From: Paraburkholderia sp. C35
Lineage (GTDB): Bacteria > Pseudomonadota > Gammaproteobacteria > Burkholderiales > Burkholderiaceae
Direction: 5' to 3'
NCBI RefSeq assembly: GCF_003121405.1
Contig: NZ_QBUY01000072.1
Coordinates: forward strand, 1 to 43,831
Length of the DNA stretch: 43,831 nucleotides
A program made the translations under genes and the position numbers. The notes beneath the pieces are model-generated. The model was not told the DNA's origin. It saw nothing but the letters and a program-made list of their open reading frames with translations, and made no database searches. This document shows, piece after piece, positions 23,497-31,302 of the stretch (the stretch's first letter is position 1; each line of letters starts with the position of its first letter).

Positions 23497-25332
23497 ATGC
23501 GGGCCGATCCCATCCAGCGCGCGATCGACGAAGATCTCGTGCGCGTGCTGTACGCGCAAGACCCGATCGCTTTCTTTACGCACTGGTTTTCGATTGCGGT
23601 GCTGGTGGCGATCTACTGGAATAACATCCCGCATCCGCATCTTTTTGCGGCCTGCTTTACCTTCTATGGTTTCGCCAATTGCGCGAGCCTCGCGCTGTGG
23701 ATGGTCAACCGGCGCTGGCCCGAAGCCGTGTCGCCGCGCACGTGGATCAACCTGCATGCGGCGCGCGGCGCGCTGCTCTACAGCGCGCCGGGGCTGGCCA
23801 TCTGGTTCGCGTTCCAGAGCCCGCACACGGATCTCCCCATCCTGCACACGGTGATGCTCGTCACGCTGGCGGCGGGCGTGTTCATGTCGAATGGCTTCGA
23901 CGTGGCCAACTTCGTGACGGCGATCCCGTTCCTGCTGCTGCCGGCCATCGTGTTGCACTTCGGCACGCACACCTTCGACCGCACGATTCTCGCGATCGTG
24001 CTGGCGTTTTTCTTCTGCGCTATCAACGTTTACGCGCTCAGCTACCGCAAGCTGTTTCAGCGCGTCGTGCAGGCGCGCGTCGATCAGCAGGCGCTGGCCG
24101 AATCGCTGGCGGCGCAGAAGCTGGTTGCAGAGGAAGCGAGCCTGGCGAAGACGCGCTTTTTCGCCGCCGCGAGCCATGATCTGCGCCAGCCGCTGCATGC
24201 GCTCGGGCTGCTTGCGGCGTCGCTGAACGATACGTCGGCGACGCCCGTGCAACACGCGAAGACGGCCAGCAATATCGCCAACAACGTCGAGGCGCTGAAT
24301 CAGCTGTTCAACCAGGTGCTCGATCTGGCGCGGCTGGAAAGCGGCGTGACGCAGGTTATCCGGCTGCATTTCCGGCTCTCGGAACTTTTCGACCGGGTCG
24401 GCAACCAGTACTGGCCGCAGGCGGCCGCGAAAGGGCTGGCGCTGCGCATCGCACCGACCGACGCCGTGATCCACGACGATCCCGTGCTGCTGGAGCGCAT
24501 CCTCAGCAACCTGCTGTCGAACGCGGTGCGTTATACGGAAGGCGGCGCGATCTGGATGGGCGTCCGGCGTGCGGGGCGGCGCGAGGGCGGCTATATCGAG
24601 GTGCGCGATTCGGGCATCGGCATTCCGCAAGCCGAGCAGGAGCGGATTTTCGAGGAGTTCTATCAGGTCGCCACTCCGCAGCGCGACGCGCGGCAAGGGC
24701 ACGGCCTCGGGCTGCCGCCCGTGAAGCGGCTGGTCGACATGCTCGGCGGCCAGCGGCAGTTGCGCTCGAACCCGGGGCGCGGGTCGGTGTTCCGTTTTCC
24801 GGTGCAGGCGGGCGACCCGGCGCGGAGCGTCGCCGGGTTGAACGATTCGGCGGCCAGCAGTGCGGCGGCGCTCGGGCGTCACGTGCTGTGTATCGACGAC
24901 GAGCCAGCGATTCTCGAAGGTATCCAGAGCCTGCTCGGACGCTGGGGCTGCGTGGTGCGCGGCGTGCCCGACGAACGTCACGCGATGCAGGCCATCGACG
25001 AAGGCTTCATGCCTGACGCCGTGCTGTGCGACTATCAGCTGGCGAACCATCGTACGGGCGCGCAGGCGCTCGGCGCCGTGCGCGATGCGCTGCGCAGGCG
25101 TGGCCGCGAGCGGGTGGTGACGCTGCTGATTACGGGCGATATGGCGTCGGTGGAACTGGAGGCGCTCGCGTTGCAGGGCATTCCTGTGCTGCACAAGCCT
25201 GTCACCCCGGCGCGGCTGCGCCGTACGCTGGAAATGCTGTGGCAGCAGCCGGGTGCCGTCGCCGATGGCGCGGGCGCGAGTGCGCGAGGCCAGCAGATGG
25301 CGGAAGCGCAGCCTGCGACGACGCGCGGTTGA
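23497..25332 (+). CDS. Membrane hybrid sensor histidine kinase with C-terminal receiver
   Basis: The product has 611 residues from the ATG at 23497 (AAGGAG eight bases upstream). Residues 25-182 contain about six membrane helices with almost no periplasmic domain (for instance FSIAVLVAIYW, AIPFLLLPAIVLHF). A short coiled stretch (VVQARVDQQALAESLAAQKL) leads to the HisKA box ASHDLRQPLHAL with His227. The ATPase domain has N-box LSNLLSNAVRYT, G1 DSGIGIP and G2 GHGLGLPPVKRL. The receiver (462-580) has Asp467/468, phospho-acceptor Asp512 in DAVLCDYQL, and Lys567. The short-loop membrane sensor suggests detection within the membrane or from a partner. A terminator follows the stop. The LuxR-type regulator at 26123-26890 may be its partner. 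Confidence 0.92.
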   Translation: MRADPIQRAIDEDLVRVLYAQDPIAFFTHWFSIAVLVAIYWNNIPHPHLFAACFTFYGFANCASLALWMVNRRWPEAVSPRTWINLHAARGALLYSAPGLAIWFAFQSPHTDLPILHTVMLVTLAAGVFMSNGFDVANFVTAIPFLLLPAIVLHFGTHTFDRTILAIVLAFFFCAINVYALSYRKLFQRVVQARVDQQALAESLAAQKLVAEEASLAKTRFFAAASHDLRQPLHALGLLAASLNDTSATPVQHAKTASNIANNVEALNQLFNQVLDLARLESGVTQVIRLHFRLSELFDRVGNQYWPQAAAKGLALRIAPTDAVIHDDPVLLERILSNLLSNAVRYTEGGAIWMGVRRAGRREGGYIEVRDSGIGIPQAEQERIFEEFYQVATPQRDARQGHGLGLPPVKRLVDMLGGQRQLRSNPGRGSVFRFPVQAGDPARSVAGLNDSAASSAAALGRHVLCIDDEPAILEGIQSLLGRWGCVVRGVPDERHAMQAIDEGFMPDAVLCDYQLANHRTGAQALGAVRDALRRRGRERVVTLLITGDMASVELEALALQGIPVLHKPVTPARLRRTLEMLWQQPGAVADGAGASARGQQMAEAQPATTRG

Positions 25333-25340
25333 GAGGATTC

Positions 25341-25362
25341 AGCCGCGAAGTGGGCGGCTTTT
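25341..25362 (+). terminator. Rho-independent terminator after the histidine kinase gene
   Basis: AGCCGC (25341-25346) and GCGGCT (25354-25359) form a stem with loop GAAGTGG, followed by TTTT. It begins 8 bp after the stop codon. Confidence 0.75.
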
Positions 25363-25726
25363 CGTTGCTGCGTGAGTTCAGGGTGTGCCGAGCTTTACGG
25401 CGAGCCACGTTTCTGAAGCGCGGGCGTTCGTTTCGAGTGCATGGCAGCGCTGCATTGCGCGTCGCTGCGCCGTCGCGTTATCGGCCAATGCACCAGCGTG
25501 CCAGGACTTTGTCGCGCGATTTTCCCTCCCCACACCGTCTCCAAAGCCGAGCCCACCCGCTCTCCATCTTTTTTGAGAAGTGTCTGATCGACCGCTGCCA
25601 TGCCTGGCTGCTGAAATAAGCCGTTTCGCGATAACGGCGGTGCGGAAGCCGCCGGAAACGCTTTTGGCAACCTTCGCATCCGGCCAGTCAAACCCGGTGC
25701 GGCTTTCGATTCAAAGAGGTGTAGAA
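25363..25726. other. Intergenic region without a supportable gene
   Basis: About 360 bp between the kinase terminator and the small membrane protein gene. Open frames here lack ribosome sites and family features. It presumably carries the promoter of the next gene. Confidence 0.5.
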
Positions 25727-26044
25727 GTGAACGGACATCCATCCGACAAGCTCGTCGGCGGCGTACTGATGGGCGCGCTGCTGACGGCCGTTTTCGTGGT
25801 CGGTCTGCTGTATCTCGGCATTCCCTCGGAGCATCACGCGGGCATGGTGGCGCGGCTGGGCTTGCCCGTCGCGCTGTCGAGCGTGCTGCTGTTTCCGATG
25901 CCGCTGCTGCATCGCACGGTGCTGCGCGAGCGCCGCAGCGAATTTATCCTCGACGAGGATCTCAACGCGATGTTGCTTGGCCGCGTGATCGGCGTGATCG
26001 GCGGCCTGGCGCTCGGCGTCACGCTCGCGACGGAAATGCTCTGA
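25727..26044 (+). CDS. Small inner-membrane protein of unknown function
   Basis: The product has 105 residues from the GTG at 25727, chosen because AGAGG lies seven bases upstream; a longer frame from 25580 has no site and its first 49 residues look non-coding. Three hydrophobic segments are visible: LVGGVLMGALLTAVFVVGLLY, LGLPVALSSVLLFPMPLL and VIGVIGGLALGVTLATEML, with a charged loop RTVLRERRSEFILDEDLNAM between the second and third. I do not recognise the family. It sits between the sensor kinase and the convergent response regulator gene, with its own strong terminator. Confidence 0.7.
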   Translation: MNGHPSDKLVGGVLMGALLTAVFVVGLLYLGIPSEHHAGMVARLGLPVALSSVLLFPMPLLHRTVLRERRSEFILDEDLNAMLLGRVIGVIGGLALGVTLATEML

Positions 26045-26088
26045 CGGGCATGCATCAGGCGCGGCTGCAATGGCCGCGTGTATTTTTC

Positions 26089-26116
26089 GAAGGCGACGTT
26101 CTGTCGCCTTCTTTTT
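26089..26116 (+). terminator. Rho-independent terminator after the small membrane protein gene
   Basis: GAAGGCGAC (26089-26097) and GTCGCCTTC (26103-26111) form a perfect 9-bp stem with loop GTTCT followed by TTTTT. It lies between the convergent genes ending at 26044 and 26123. Confidence 0.9.
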
Positions 26117-26122
26117 CCTTGC

Positions 26123-26890
26123 TTAAAGCGTCTTGCCGGCTTCGAGCCAGCCATTGATCACGGCGATCGCCGTGGCGCGATTATGCACGCCCAGTGCCCG
26201 GAAAATCACGGACAGATGGACCTTGATCGTGCCTTCGGCGACACCGAGATCGCGCGCGATCATCTTGTTGGTCCAGCCGCGATGCACCAGTCGCATGATT
26301 TCCTGCTGACGCGGCGACAGATTCTCCAGCAGATGCTGCTGATGCGGTTGCAGCGCCTCGATGCGCACGGGTGCCGCGTCCGGCGGCGCGGCGGTGGTGG
26401 TGGCCGTCTGCGTGGCACAGACCGATGCGCCTGCAGTCGTCTCCGACGTCGCGGAAGCGCTTGCCGTGGCCGTGCCGGCATCGCGCGAGCCGAGCAGGCT
26501 GAGCGCTTCCATCGGCACATAGGCGCCGCCCGACAGCACGAGTTCGATGGCCTTCAGCATCACGCTGGCCGGCTGACGCTTCGGTACGAAGCCCAGCGCG
26601 CCTGCGGCAAGCACGGCGCGCATCTCGTCCGGCGATTCTTCCGCCGACAGCACCACCACCGGCAGCGCCGGATTCGCCTTGAGCAGGGATTGGAGGGAAA
26701 TCGCGCCCGTCATGCCGGGCATGTGCAGATCGACGATGGCGAGATCGTGGTCGGCGTCGGGCCTCGCGGCGGCGGCCAGCGTTTCCCAACTGTCGGCTTC
26801 GTCGAAGATGGCGTCGGGATCGAGTCCGCGTAGCAGACCCTTGACGCCCTGGCGGATCAGTTCATGATCGTCGGCTACTAGAAACTTCAT
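26123..26890 (-). CDS. LuxR/NarL-family response regulator
   Basis: The product has 255 residues from the ATG at 26890 (CGGAG upstream). The receiver domain has Asp7 and Asp8 (VADDHELIRQG), phospho-acceptor Asp54 (AIVDLHMPGM), Ser82 and Lys104 (FVPKRQPAS). A low-complexity linker of about 35 residues rich in Ala, Thr and Ser (139-173) separates it from the LuxR DNA-binding domain (188-245), which contains LSPRQQEIMRLVHRGWTNKM and LGVAEGTIKVHLS. The linker is longer than is usual in NarL-type regulators. Probable partner of the hybrid kinase at 23497-25332, by proximity only. Confidence 0.92.
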   Translation of the reverse strand: MKFLVADDHELIRQGVKGLLRGLDPDAIFDEADSWETLAAAARPDADHDLAIVDLHMPGMTGAISLQSLLKANPALPVVVLSAEESPDEMRAVLAAGALGFVPKRQPASVMLKAIELVLSGGAYVPMEALSLLGSRDAGTATASASATSETTAGASVCATQTATTTAAPPDAAPVRIEALQPHQQHLLENLSPRQQEIMRLVHRGWTNKMIARDLGVAEGTIKVHLSVIFRALGVHNRATAIAVINGWLEAGKTL

Positions 26891-27561
26891 GATGGCTCCG
26901 CTGACGGCTTTCGGCCCTGCCGGTGTTGTGCCAATGTTGTCGGTCGGGACGGGGACAGGCCGCGCACGCCCCGTGGTGCGCGGTCCGTCCACAAGGCCGC
27001 AGCACGGCCGGGCCTGAAGGCCCACTGCGTGTCGCGACCCGCTGCACTCCCTGCGGCCCGCTCAGCAGTGGGCCGTCCATGCAGCAAACAGCTTGTTTTG
27101 TTTCCCAAGCCGCGATCATATGCCTGATCGTCGGATGGGTCATGCCTGTTGCGTCGGCGCTGCGCCGGCCTTGCGGCCAGTGCGCATCGGCGCTTCATTG
27201 TTCGCGCCCGCCGCCCGGAATGCAACGGCATGGCGCGCTTTATCGCATTACTGGTCTCGCTCGCGCGTCCGCTGCGGCCTTGCCGGAAAATGCCCGGCTG
27301 GGCCGTCGCGGTTTGGCGCGTGTGGTTTCCCTTGGTCTGTACGGCACGACAACGGAGGCCGGAAAGACACCGCTCTCGCAGCCTGCTACGTAGACGAGTT
27401 GCACGGAAGGATTTTGAAGGCGTGCGGGCGGCGTCGGCGGGCCGCCCGGCAGGTTATGCGCACCGGATGCGCGTGCGGATTTCACCTGCGAAGAGCATAG
27501 GCGAATCGCCCGTGCGAATGGCGTTTGCCCGGCGCCGATCCCGCCCGCCGTTCCGGCCCGC
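26891..27561. other. Long intergenic region upstream of the response regulator
   Basis: About 670 bp between two minus-strand transcription units. Frames exist on both strands but have irregular composition and no recognisable product. A 10-bp inverted repeat GGCCCACTGC (27019-27028)/GCAGTGGGCC (27065-27074) with a 36-nt spacer could be a leader structure of the response regulator transcript. Confidence 0.5.
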
Positions 27562-27714
27562 TCAGGTAATGGCGAACAGCGTCGCGTTCATCAGCGCCTT
27601 GAACGCATAGCCGACGATCATCGCGCCGCCCACGCCGCCGCACCAGAGCATGACGAACCAGAGCCAGCCCGGCAGCCGGGCGCGCGCGGGCTTAGTGGTA
27701 GTGGGCGTCGCCAT
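27562..27714 (-). CDS. DUF2474/CydX-like micro-subunit of the bd-type oxidase
   Basis: The product has 50 residues: MATPTTTKPARARLPGWLWF, then one membrane helix around VMLWCGGVGGAMIVGYAFKAL, ending in LMNATLFAIT. It is encoded directly behind cioB on the same strand, and the start codon overlaps the cioB 3' end by 23 bp; AAGG lies upstream. Short single-helix proteins of the DUF2474 or CydX/CbdX type are the third subunits of bd oxidases, needed for assembly or haem stability. Position, size and the Trp-rich helix start fit that role well. Confidence 0.8.
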   Translation of the reverse strand: MATPTTTKPARARLPGWLWFVMLWCGGVGGAMIVGYAFKALMNATLFAIT

Positions 27715-28693
27715 GGCGCACCTTGCCGCGGAAAACCCAGTAGCCCATCGTCGTGTAGCCGATGATGATAGGGATGATCACTGCCGCGCCGACCAGCGTG
27801 AACATCTGGCTCGAACGCGGCGCGGCCGCTTCCCAGAGCGTGAGGCTCGACGGAATCGCGTACGGCCACAGGCTCACCAGCAGCCCGACATAGCCAAGCA
27901 GCACCAGTCCGAGCGCAATCATGAACGGCGTGTTGTGATGCCGGTCGCGCACCGCGCGGCGCATGAAGAACGCGCAGACGGCGACAAGAACCGGCACGGG
28001 CAGCAGACGCCAGAAAATGCCCGCGTCGAACCAGCGCTGTGCGATGTCGGGTTCCTGCAGCGGCGTCCACAGACTCACGATCACGATGAAACCGAGCAGC
28101 ACGATGGTCAGCGGCCAGACGACGCGATGCAGCCGCCGCTGCAGGTCGCCTTCCGTCTTCGCGACGAGCCAGCAGCAGCCAAGCAGCGCATACGTGACGA
28201 CGAGGCCGAGGCCCGTCAGCAGCGAGAACGGCGTGAGCCAGCCGAATCCATCGCCCGCAAAGCTGCCATCGACCACAGGAATGCCCTGCAGGAACGCACC
28301 CAGCGCGATGCCCTGAAAGAACGCCGCACCCGTCGATCCACCGATAAACGCCAGATCCCACAAATGCTTGGTTCGATTCGCCTTCGCGCGGATCTCGAAC
28401 GACACGCCCCGGAAAATCAGGCACGCGAGCATGAAGACCAGCGGCAGATAGAGCGCCGACAGCACGGTCGAATACACGACCGGAAACGCCGCGAACAGGC
28501 CCGCGCCACCAAGCACGAGCCACGTCTCGTTGCCGTCCCAGACGGGCGCGACGGTGTTCATCATCAGGTCGCGTTCTTTCTCATCGGGGAAGAACGGAAA
28601 CACGATGCCGATGCCCAGATCGAAGCCGTCCAGCACCACGTAAATGAAAAGGCCCAGCGCGATGATCGCGGCCCACACTACGGTCACATCCAT
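27692..28693 (-). CDS. cioB: Cytochrome bd-type (cyanide-insensitive) quinol oxidase subunit II
   Basis: The product has 333 residues with eight to nine membrane helices. The N terminus MDVTVVWAAIIALGLFIYVVLDGFDLGIG and the segment PVWDGNETWLVLGGAGLFAAFP are hallmark CydB/CioB sequences. CydB forms the heterodimer with CydA and contributes to haem packing without binding haem itself in the E. coli type. The gene follows cioA by 29 bp. The end carries a short polar tail RHGDAHYH. It could equally be called cydB; CIO naming follows subunit I. Confidence 0.92.
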   Translation of the reverse strand: MDVTVVWAAIIALGLFIYVVLDGFDLGIGIVFPFFPDEKERDLMMNTVAPVWDGNETWLVLGGAGLFAAFPVVYSTVLSALYLPLVFMLACLIFRGVSFEIRAKANRTKHLWDLAFIGGSTGAAFFQGIALGAFLQGIPVVDGSFAGDGFGWLTPFSLLTGLGLVVTYALLGCCWLVAKTEGDLQRRLHRVVWPLTIVLLGFIVIVSLWTPLQEPDIAQRWFDAGIFWRLLPVPVLVAVCAFFMRRAVRDRHHNTPFMIALGLVLLGYVGLLVSLWPYAIPSSLTLWEAAAPRSSQMFTLVGAAVIIPIIIGYTTMGYWVFRGKVRHGDAHYH

Positions 28694-28722
28694 TTTTCTC
28701 TCGCGGATTTCGTATTGAAGGA

Positions 28723-30117
28723 TCAGGCGTCGACGGCGGACAGCGGGCGTCGCCCGGCGTGCTCAGGCGCGTCCGGAACGCCATCGGGTGTATGGCCCGG
28801 CAACGCGGGGCCGCCTCGCATCAGCTTGAACATGTAGTAGATGCCCGTGCCGAACACGAGGAAGTAGATGACCACGAACGCCATCAGCGAAATGCCGACC
28901 TGTTGCGCGGACAGCGGCGACACGGCTTCGACGGTGCGCTTCACGCCATACACGACCCCCGGCTGACGGCCGACTTCCGTGGTCACCCAGCCCGCCAGCA
29001 GCGACAGGAAGCCCGTCGGACCCATCGCAATCGCGATGCGCTGGAACCACTTCGTGTCATAGAGCTTGCCGCGGCGGCGCAGCACCCACGCGGCAATCGC
29101 GAAGAGAATCATCGCCACGCCGAGGCCCGCCATCACGCGGAAGCTCCAGAACACGACAGTGGAATTCGGGCGGTCTTCCTTCGGGAAGCTCTTCAGTCCG
29201 CGAATCTCGCCGTCCCAGCTATGCGTGAGGATCAGGCTGCCGAGGTGCGGAATCGATACGGCGTACTTGGTGGTTTCCGCCTGCATGTCGGGGATGCCGA
29301 ACAGGTTCAGCGCCGTGCCGCCTTTTTCCGTGTCCCACAGACCTTCGATGGCCGCGATCTTCGCAGGCTGATGTTCGCGTGTGTTCAGGCCGTGTGCATC
29401 GCCGACGAAGGCTTGCACGGGCGCGAGCACCAGCAGCATCCAGAGCGCCATCGAGAACATCTTTTTGACGGCCTGATCGCGCCGCCCTTTGAGCAGATGC
29501 CACGCGCCGACGGCGGCCACGACCAGCGCCGTGACGATGAACGCGGCAATCGCCATGTGCGCGAGACGATAGGGGAACGAAGGATTGAAGATGATCTTGA
29601 ACCAGTCGACAGGGACGACGTGGTTATCGACGATATCGAAGCCTTGCGGCGTCTGCATCCAGCTGTTGGAAGCGAGAATCCAGAAGGTGGAGATCAGCGT
29701 GCCGATCGCGACCATCAGCGTCGCGCCGAAGTGCGCGCGCGGGCTGACGCGTTGCCAGCCGAACAGCATGATGCCGAGAAAGCCGGCTTCGAGGAAGAAC
29801 GCCGTCATGACTTCGTACATCAGCAGCGGCCCGGTGACAGGGCCGGCAAACGACGAGAAGCCCGACCAGTTGGTGCCGAACTCATAGCTCATGACGACAC
29901 CGGAGACGACACCCATGCCGAAGGCCACCGCGAAGATCTTCGACCAGAACAGACAAAGATCTTTGTAGTAGGCCTTACCGGTTTTGAGCCAGCGCCATTC
30001 GAGCACGGCAATGAAGCTGGCAAGCCCGATGCTGAGCGCGGGAAAGATGATGTGAAACGAGACCGTGAACGCGAACTGCATGCGCGCCAGGTCGAAGGCG
30101 GAGATTGCGGTGTTCAT
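28723..30117 (-). CDS. cioA: Cytochrome bd-type (cyanide-insensitive) quinol oxidase subunit I
   Basis: The product has 464 residues from the ATG at 30117 (start MNTAISAFDLARMQFAFTVS; the haem-ligand-type His22 follows). Two-electron oxidation of quinol reduces O2 to water without proton pumping. The Q-loop is short, as in CIO enzymes, and keeps the Lys and Glu spaced five apart (QPAKIAAIEGLW) that match the quinol-site Lys252/Glu257 of E. coli CydA. In the conserved GRQPW motif the Trp is replaced by Gly (TTEVGRQPGVVYG), which is unusual. The C terminus has the extra polar tail PGHTPDGVPDAPEHAGRR. An FNR/ANR-like box lies 180 bp upstream. Confidence 0.92.
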   Translation of the reverse strand: MNTAISAFDLARMQFAFTVSFHIIFPALSIGLASFIAVLEWRWLKTGKAYYKDLCLFWSKIFAVAFGMGVVSGVVMSYEFGTNWSGFSSFAGPVTGPLLMYEVMTAFFLEAGFLGIMLFGWQRVSPRAHFGATLMVAIGTLISTFWILASNSWMQTPQGFDIVDNHVVPVDWFKIIFNPSFPYRLAHMAIAAFIVTALVVAAVGAWHLLKGRRDQAVKKMFSMALWMLLVLAPVQAFVGDAHGLNTREHQPAKIAAIEGLWDTEKGGTALNLFGIPDMQAETTKYAVSIPHLGSLILTHSWDGEIRGLKSFPKEDRPNSTVVFWSFRVMAGLGVAMILFAIAAWVLRRRGKLYDTKWFQRIAIAMGPTGFLSLLAGWVTTEVGRQPGVVYGVKRTVEAVSPLSAQQVGISLMAFVVIYFLVFGTGIYYMFKLMRGGPALPGHTPDGVPDAPEHAGRRPLSAVDA

Positions 30118-30295
30118 GTTTCCGAATCCGGGTAACAGTCTTGACGACTTCGCGCGTCGACTGATGTCGGTGCGCACTGCGTTCGAGCAGATGACGGCAA
30201 GCGTAGGGGATCGCGGAAAGTTTTGCTGCGGTGCGCCGTGTGGCGATATGGCGCAGCATAGCGCGGCTGCTGGCCCGCTTTATCGAGATAAATGC

Positions 30296-30309
30296 TTGAT
30301 GTGGATCAG
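30296..30309 (-). promoter_or_regulatory. FNR/ANR-like binding site upstream of cioAB
   Basis: TTGAT-GTGG-ATCAG matches the consensus TTGAT-N4-ATCAA at nine of ten positions. It lies about 180 bp upstream of the cioA start on the side of its promoter. Control of cioAB by the oxygen sensor ANR/FNR is known in other proteobacteria. Confidence 0.65.
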
Positions 30310-30487
30310 GATTTTTGTGTTCGGTTTGGCGCGTGTGTTGCGCGCGGCAGGGCGATAAGTGCGGCAATCAACCGCGTCGCAGCATGGCCGGTGTCGATGG
30401 CGTGCGACGGTGTGGTGCGGTGGGTTGTCGCGGGATGATGAGAGGCGGGCGGCCTGGCGCCCGCGGTCCGCGTTGTTTCGTTACGGC

Positions 30488-30730
30488 TTACTGAAAGTCG
30501 GTGCGCGATTTCTGTGCGGCCAGCAGTTCGTCCAGCTTGCGCTCGAGGCGCAGGTTCGTGCAGCCGATCAGATAGACCATGCAGATGTAGTTGATGATCG
30601 GGATGAACGACACGATGGTCCACTTCAGCACAGGGCGCCCCTTGTCCTTTGCCAGAAAATGTCCCACGAAACCCAGGATGACGGAGATGAGCAGGAGCGG
30701 AAGGAGCGAAATGAACGGTGACGGTTGCAT
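30488..30730 (-). CDS. Small two-helix membrane protein
   Basis: The product has 80 residues: two hydrophobic segments (FISLLPLLLISVILGFVGHFLA and WTIVSFIPIINYICMVYLIG) joined by a short loop KDKGRPVLK, then a charged helical tail LRLERKLDELLAAQKSRTDF. A GAGGG lies about ten bases before the ATG. I do not recognise a characterised family; proteins of this layout occur widely in proteobacteria as uncharacterised inner-membrane proteins. Confidence 0.7.
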   Translation of the reverse strand: MQPSPFISLLPLLLISVILGFVGHFLAKDKGRPVLKWTIVSFIPIINYICMVYLIGCTNLRLERKLDELLAAQKSRTDFQ

Positions 30731-30855
30731 GATGGTGGTGCCCTCGCGATGGTTTTTTGGGAATATGGCGTGACATCGTGCCGGTGGGGATTATGTCACC
30801 GGGAGGCGTGATCTTGTGACTCTGCACTATCATGATGGACTCGAGGAGGGCGGAC

Positions 30856-30915
30856 ATGCGCACCCGCGGATTCAACCCGAACGACGCCAGCAGTTCACGA
30901 ATCGGAACGCCATAG
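30856..30915 (+). CDS. Putative 19-codon leader ORF in front of the BON lipoprotein gene
   Basis: MRTRGFNPNDASSSRIGTP is preceded by a strong GAGGAGGG five bases before its ATG. Its stop codon lies five bases before the ATG of the BON-domain gene, which has no good ribosome site of its own, and is in another frame. That arrangement suggests translational coupling rather than a functional peptide. Length too short for family comparison. Confidence 0.45.
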   Translation: MRTRGFNPNDASSSRIGTP

Positions 30916-30920
30916 CCGAC

Positions 30921-31274
30921 ATGCGAGACGCACCCTATATCAAAGTCCGGTTGCTCACTGTGCTGATTGCCGCGGCATTCGCGTGTGCCGCGCTGATGTT
31001 GGTCGGCGGTTGCAAGTCGACGCAGCCGCAGGCCGCGACCGCGTCGGGGACACTCACCGCCGGCGACGCCGAACTCGCCGCCAGGGTGAAGCAGGCGCTC
31101 ACCGCCGACCCGGATCTGAGGTCGCTGCCCGTCAGCGTCGCGACCTATCGAGGTGCCGTGCAATTGTCCGGCTATGTGGATTCAGAGGCACAGATCCAGA
31201 AAGCGCTCGCCGTCACGCGTGGTGTGTCGGGCGCGCAATCAGTGAGCAACGATCTGCAGATCCGGCCTCGATAA
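30921..31274 (+). CDS. BON-domain lipoprotein
   Basis: The product has 117 residues from the ATG at 30921. Basic residues and a hydrophobic stretch (VRLLTVLIAAAFACAALMLVGG) lead to a lipobox LVGGC, so it is probably lipidated at Cys31 and carried to the inner or outer membrane. Residues about 49-115 form one BON domain (AELAARVKQALTADPDLR, then VSVATYRGAVQLSGYVDS and VSGAQSVSNDLQI) as in OsmY and the lipid-binding DolP. Probably an envelope-maintenance or osmotic-stress protein. A hairpin terminator begins directly after the stop. Confidence 0.82.
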   Translation: MRDAPYIKVRLLTVLIAAAFACAALMLVGGCKSTQPQAATASGTLTAGDAELAARVKQALTADPDLRSLPVSVATYRGAVQLSGYVDSEAQIQKALAVTRGVSGAQSVSNDLQIRPR

Positions 31275-31298
31275 CGGGCGTGTCGTGCTCAACGCCCG
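31275..31298. terminator. Hairpin between BON gene and convergent SDR gene
   Basis: CGGGCGT (31275-31281) and ACGCCCG (31292-31298) with a 10-nt loop, followed by CATTT. It lies in the 28-bp gap between convergent genes. Confidence 0.5.
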
Positions 31299-31302
31299 CA
31301 TT

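Noticed and set aside
23206..25194. 662-codon frame antisense to the hybrid kinase
   Set aside because: Shadow of the kinase gene: Arg/His/Gln-rich composition, no motif; the sense frame has all kinase and receiver residues.
25580..25726. Longer N terminus for the small membrane protein
   Set aside because: The GTG at 25727 has a ribosome site; the upstream 49 codons have none and read like non-coding sequence.
28759..30135. 458-codon frame antisense to cioA
   Set aside because: Composition typical of a shadow frame and wholly inside a well-supported gene.
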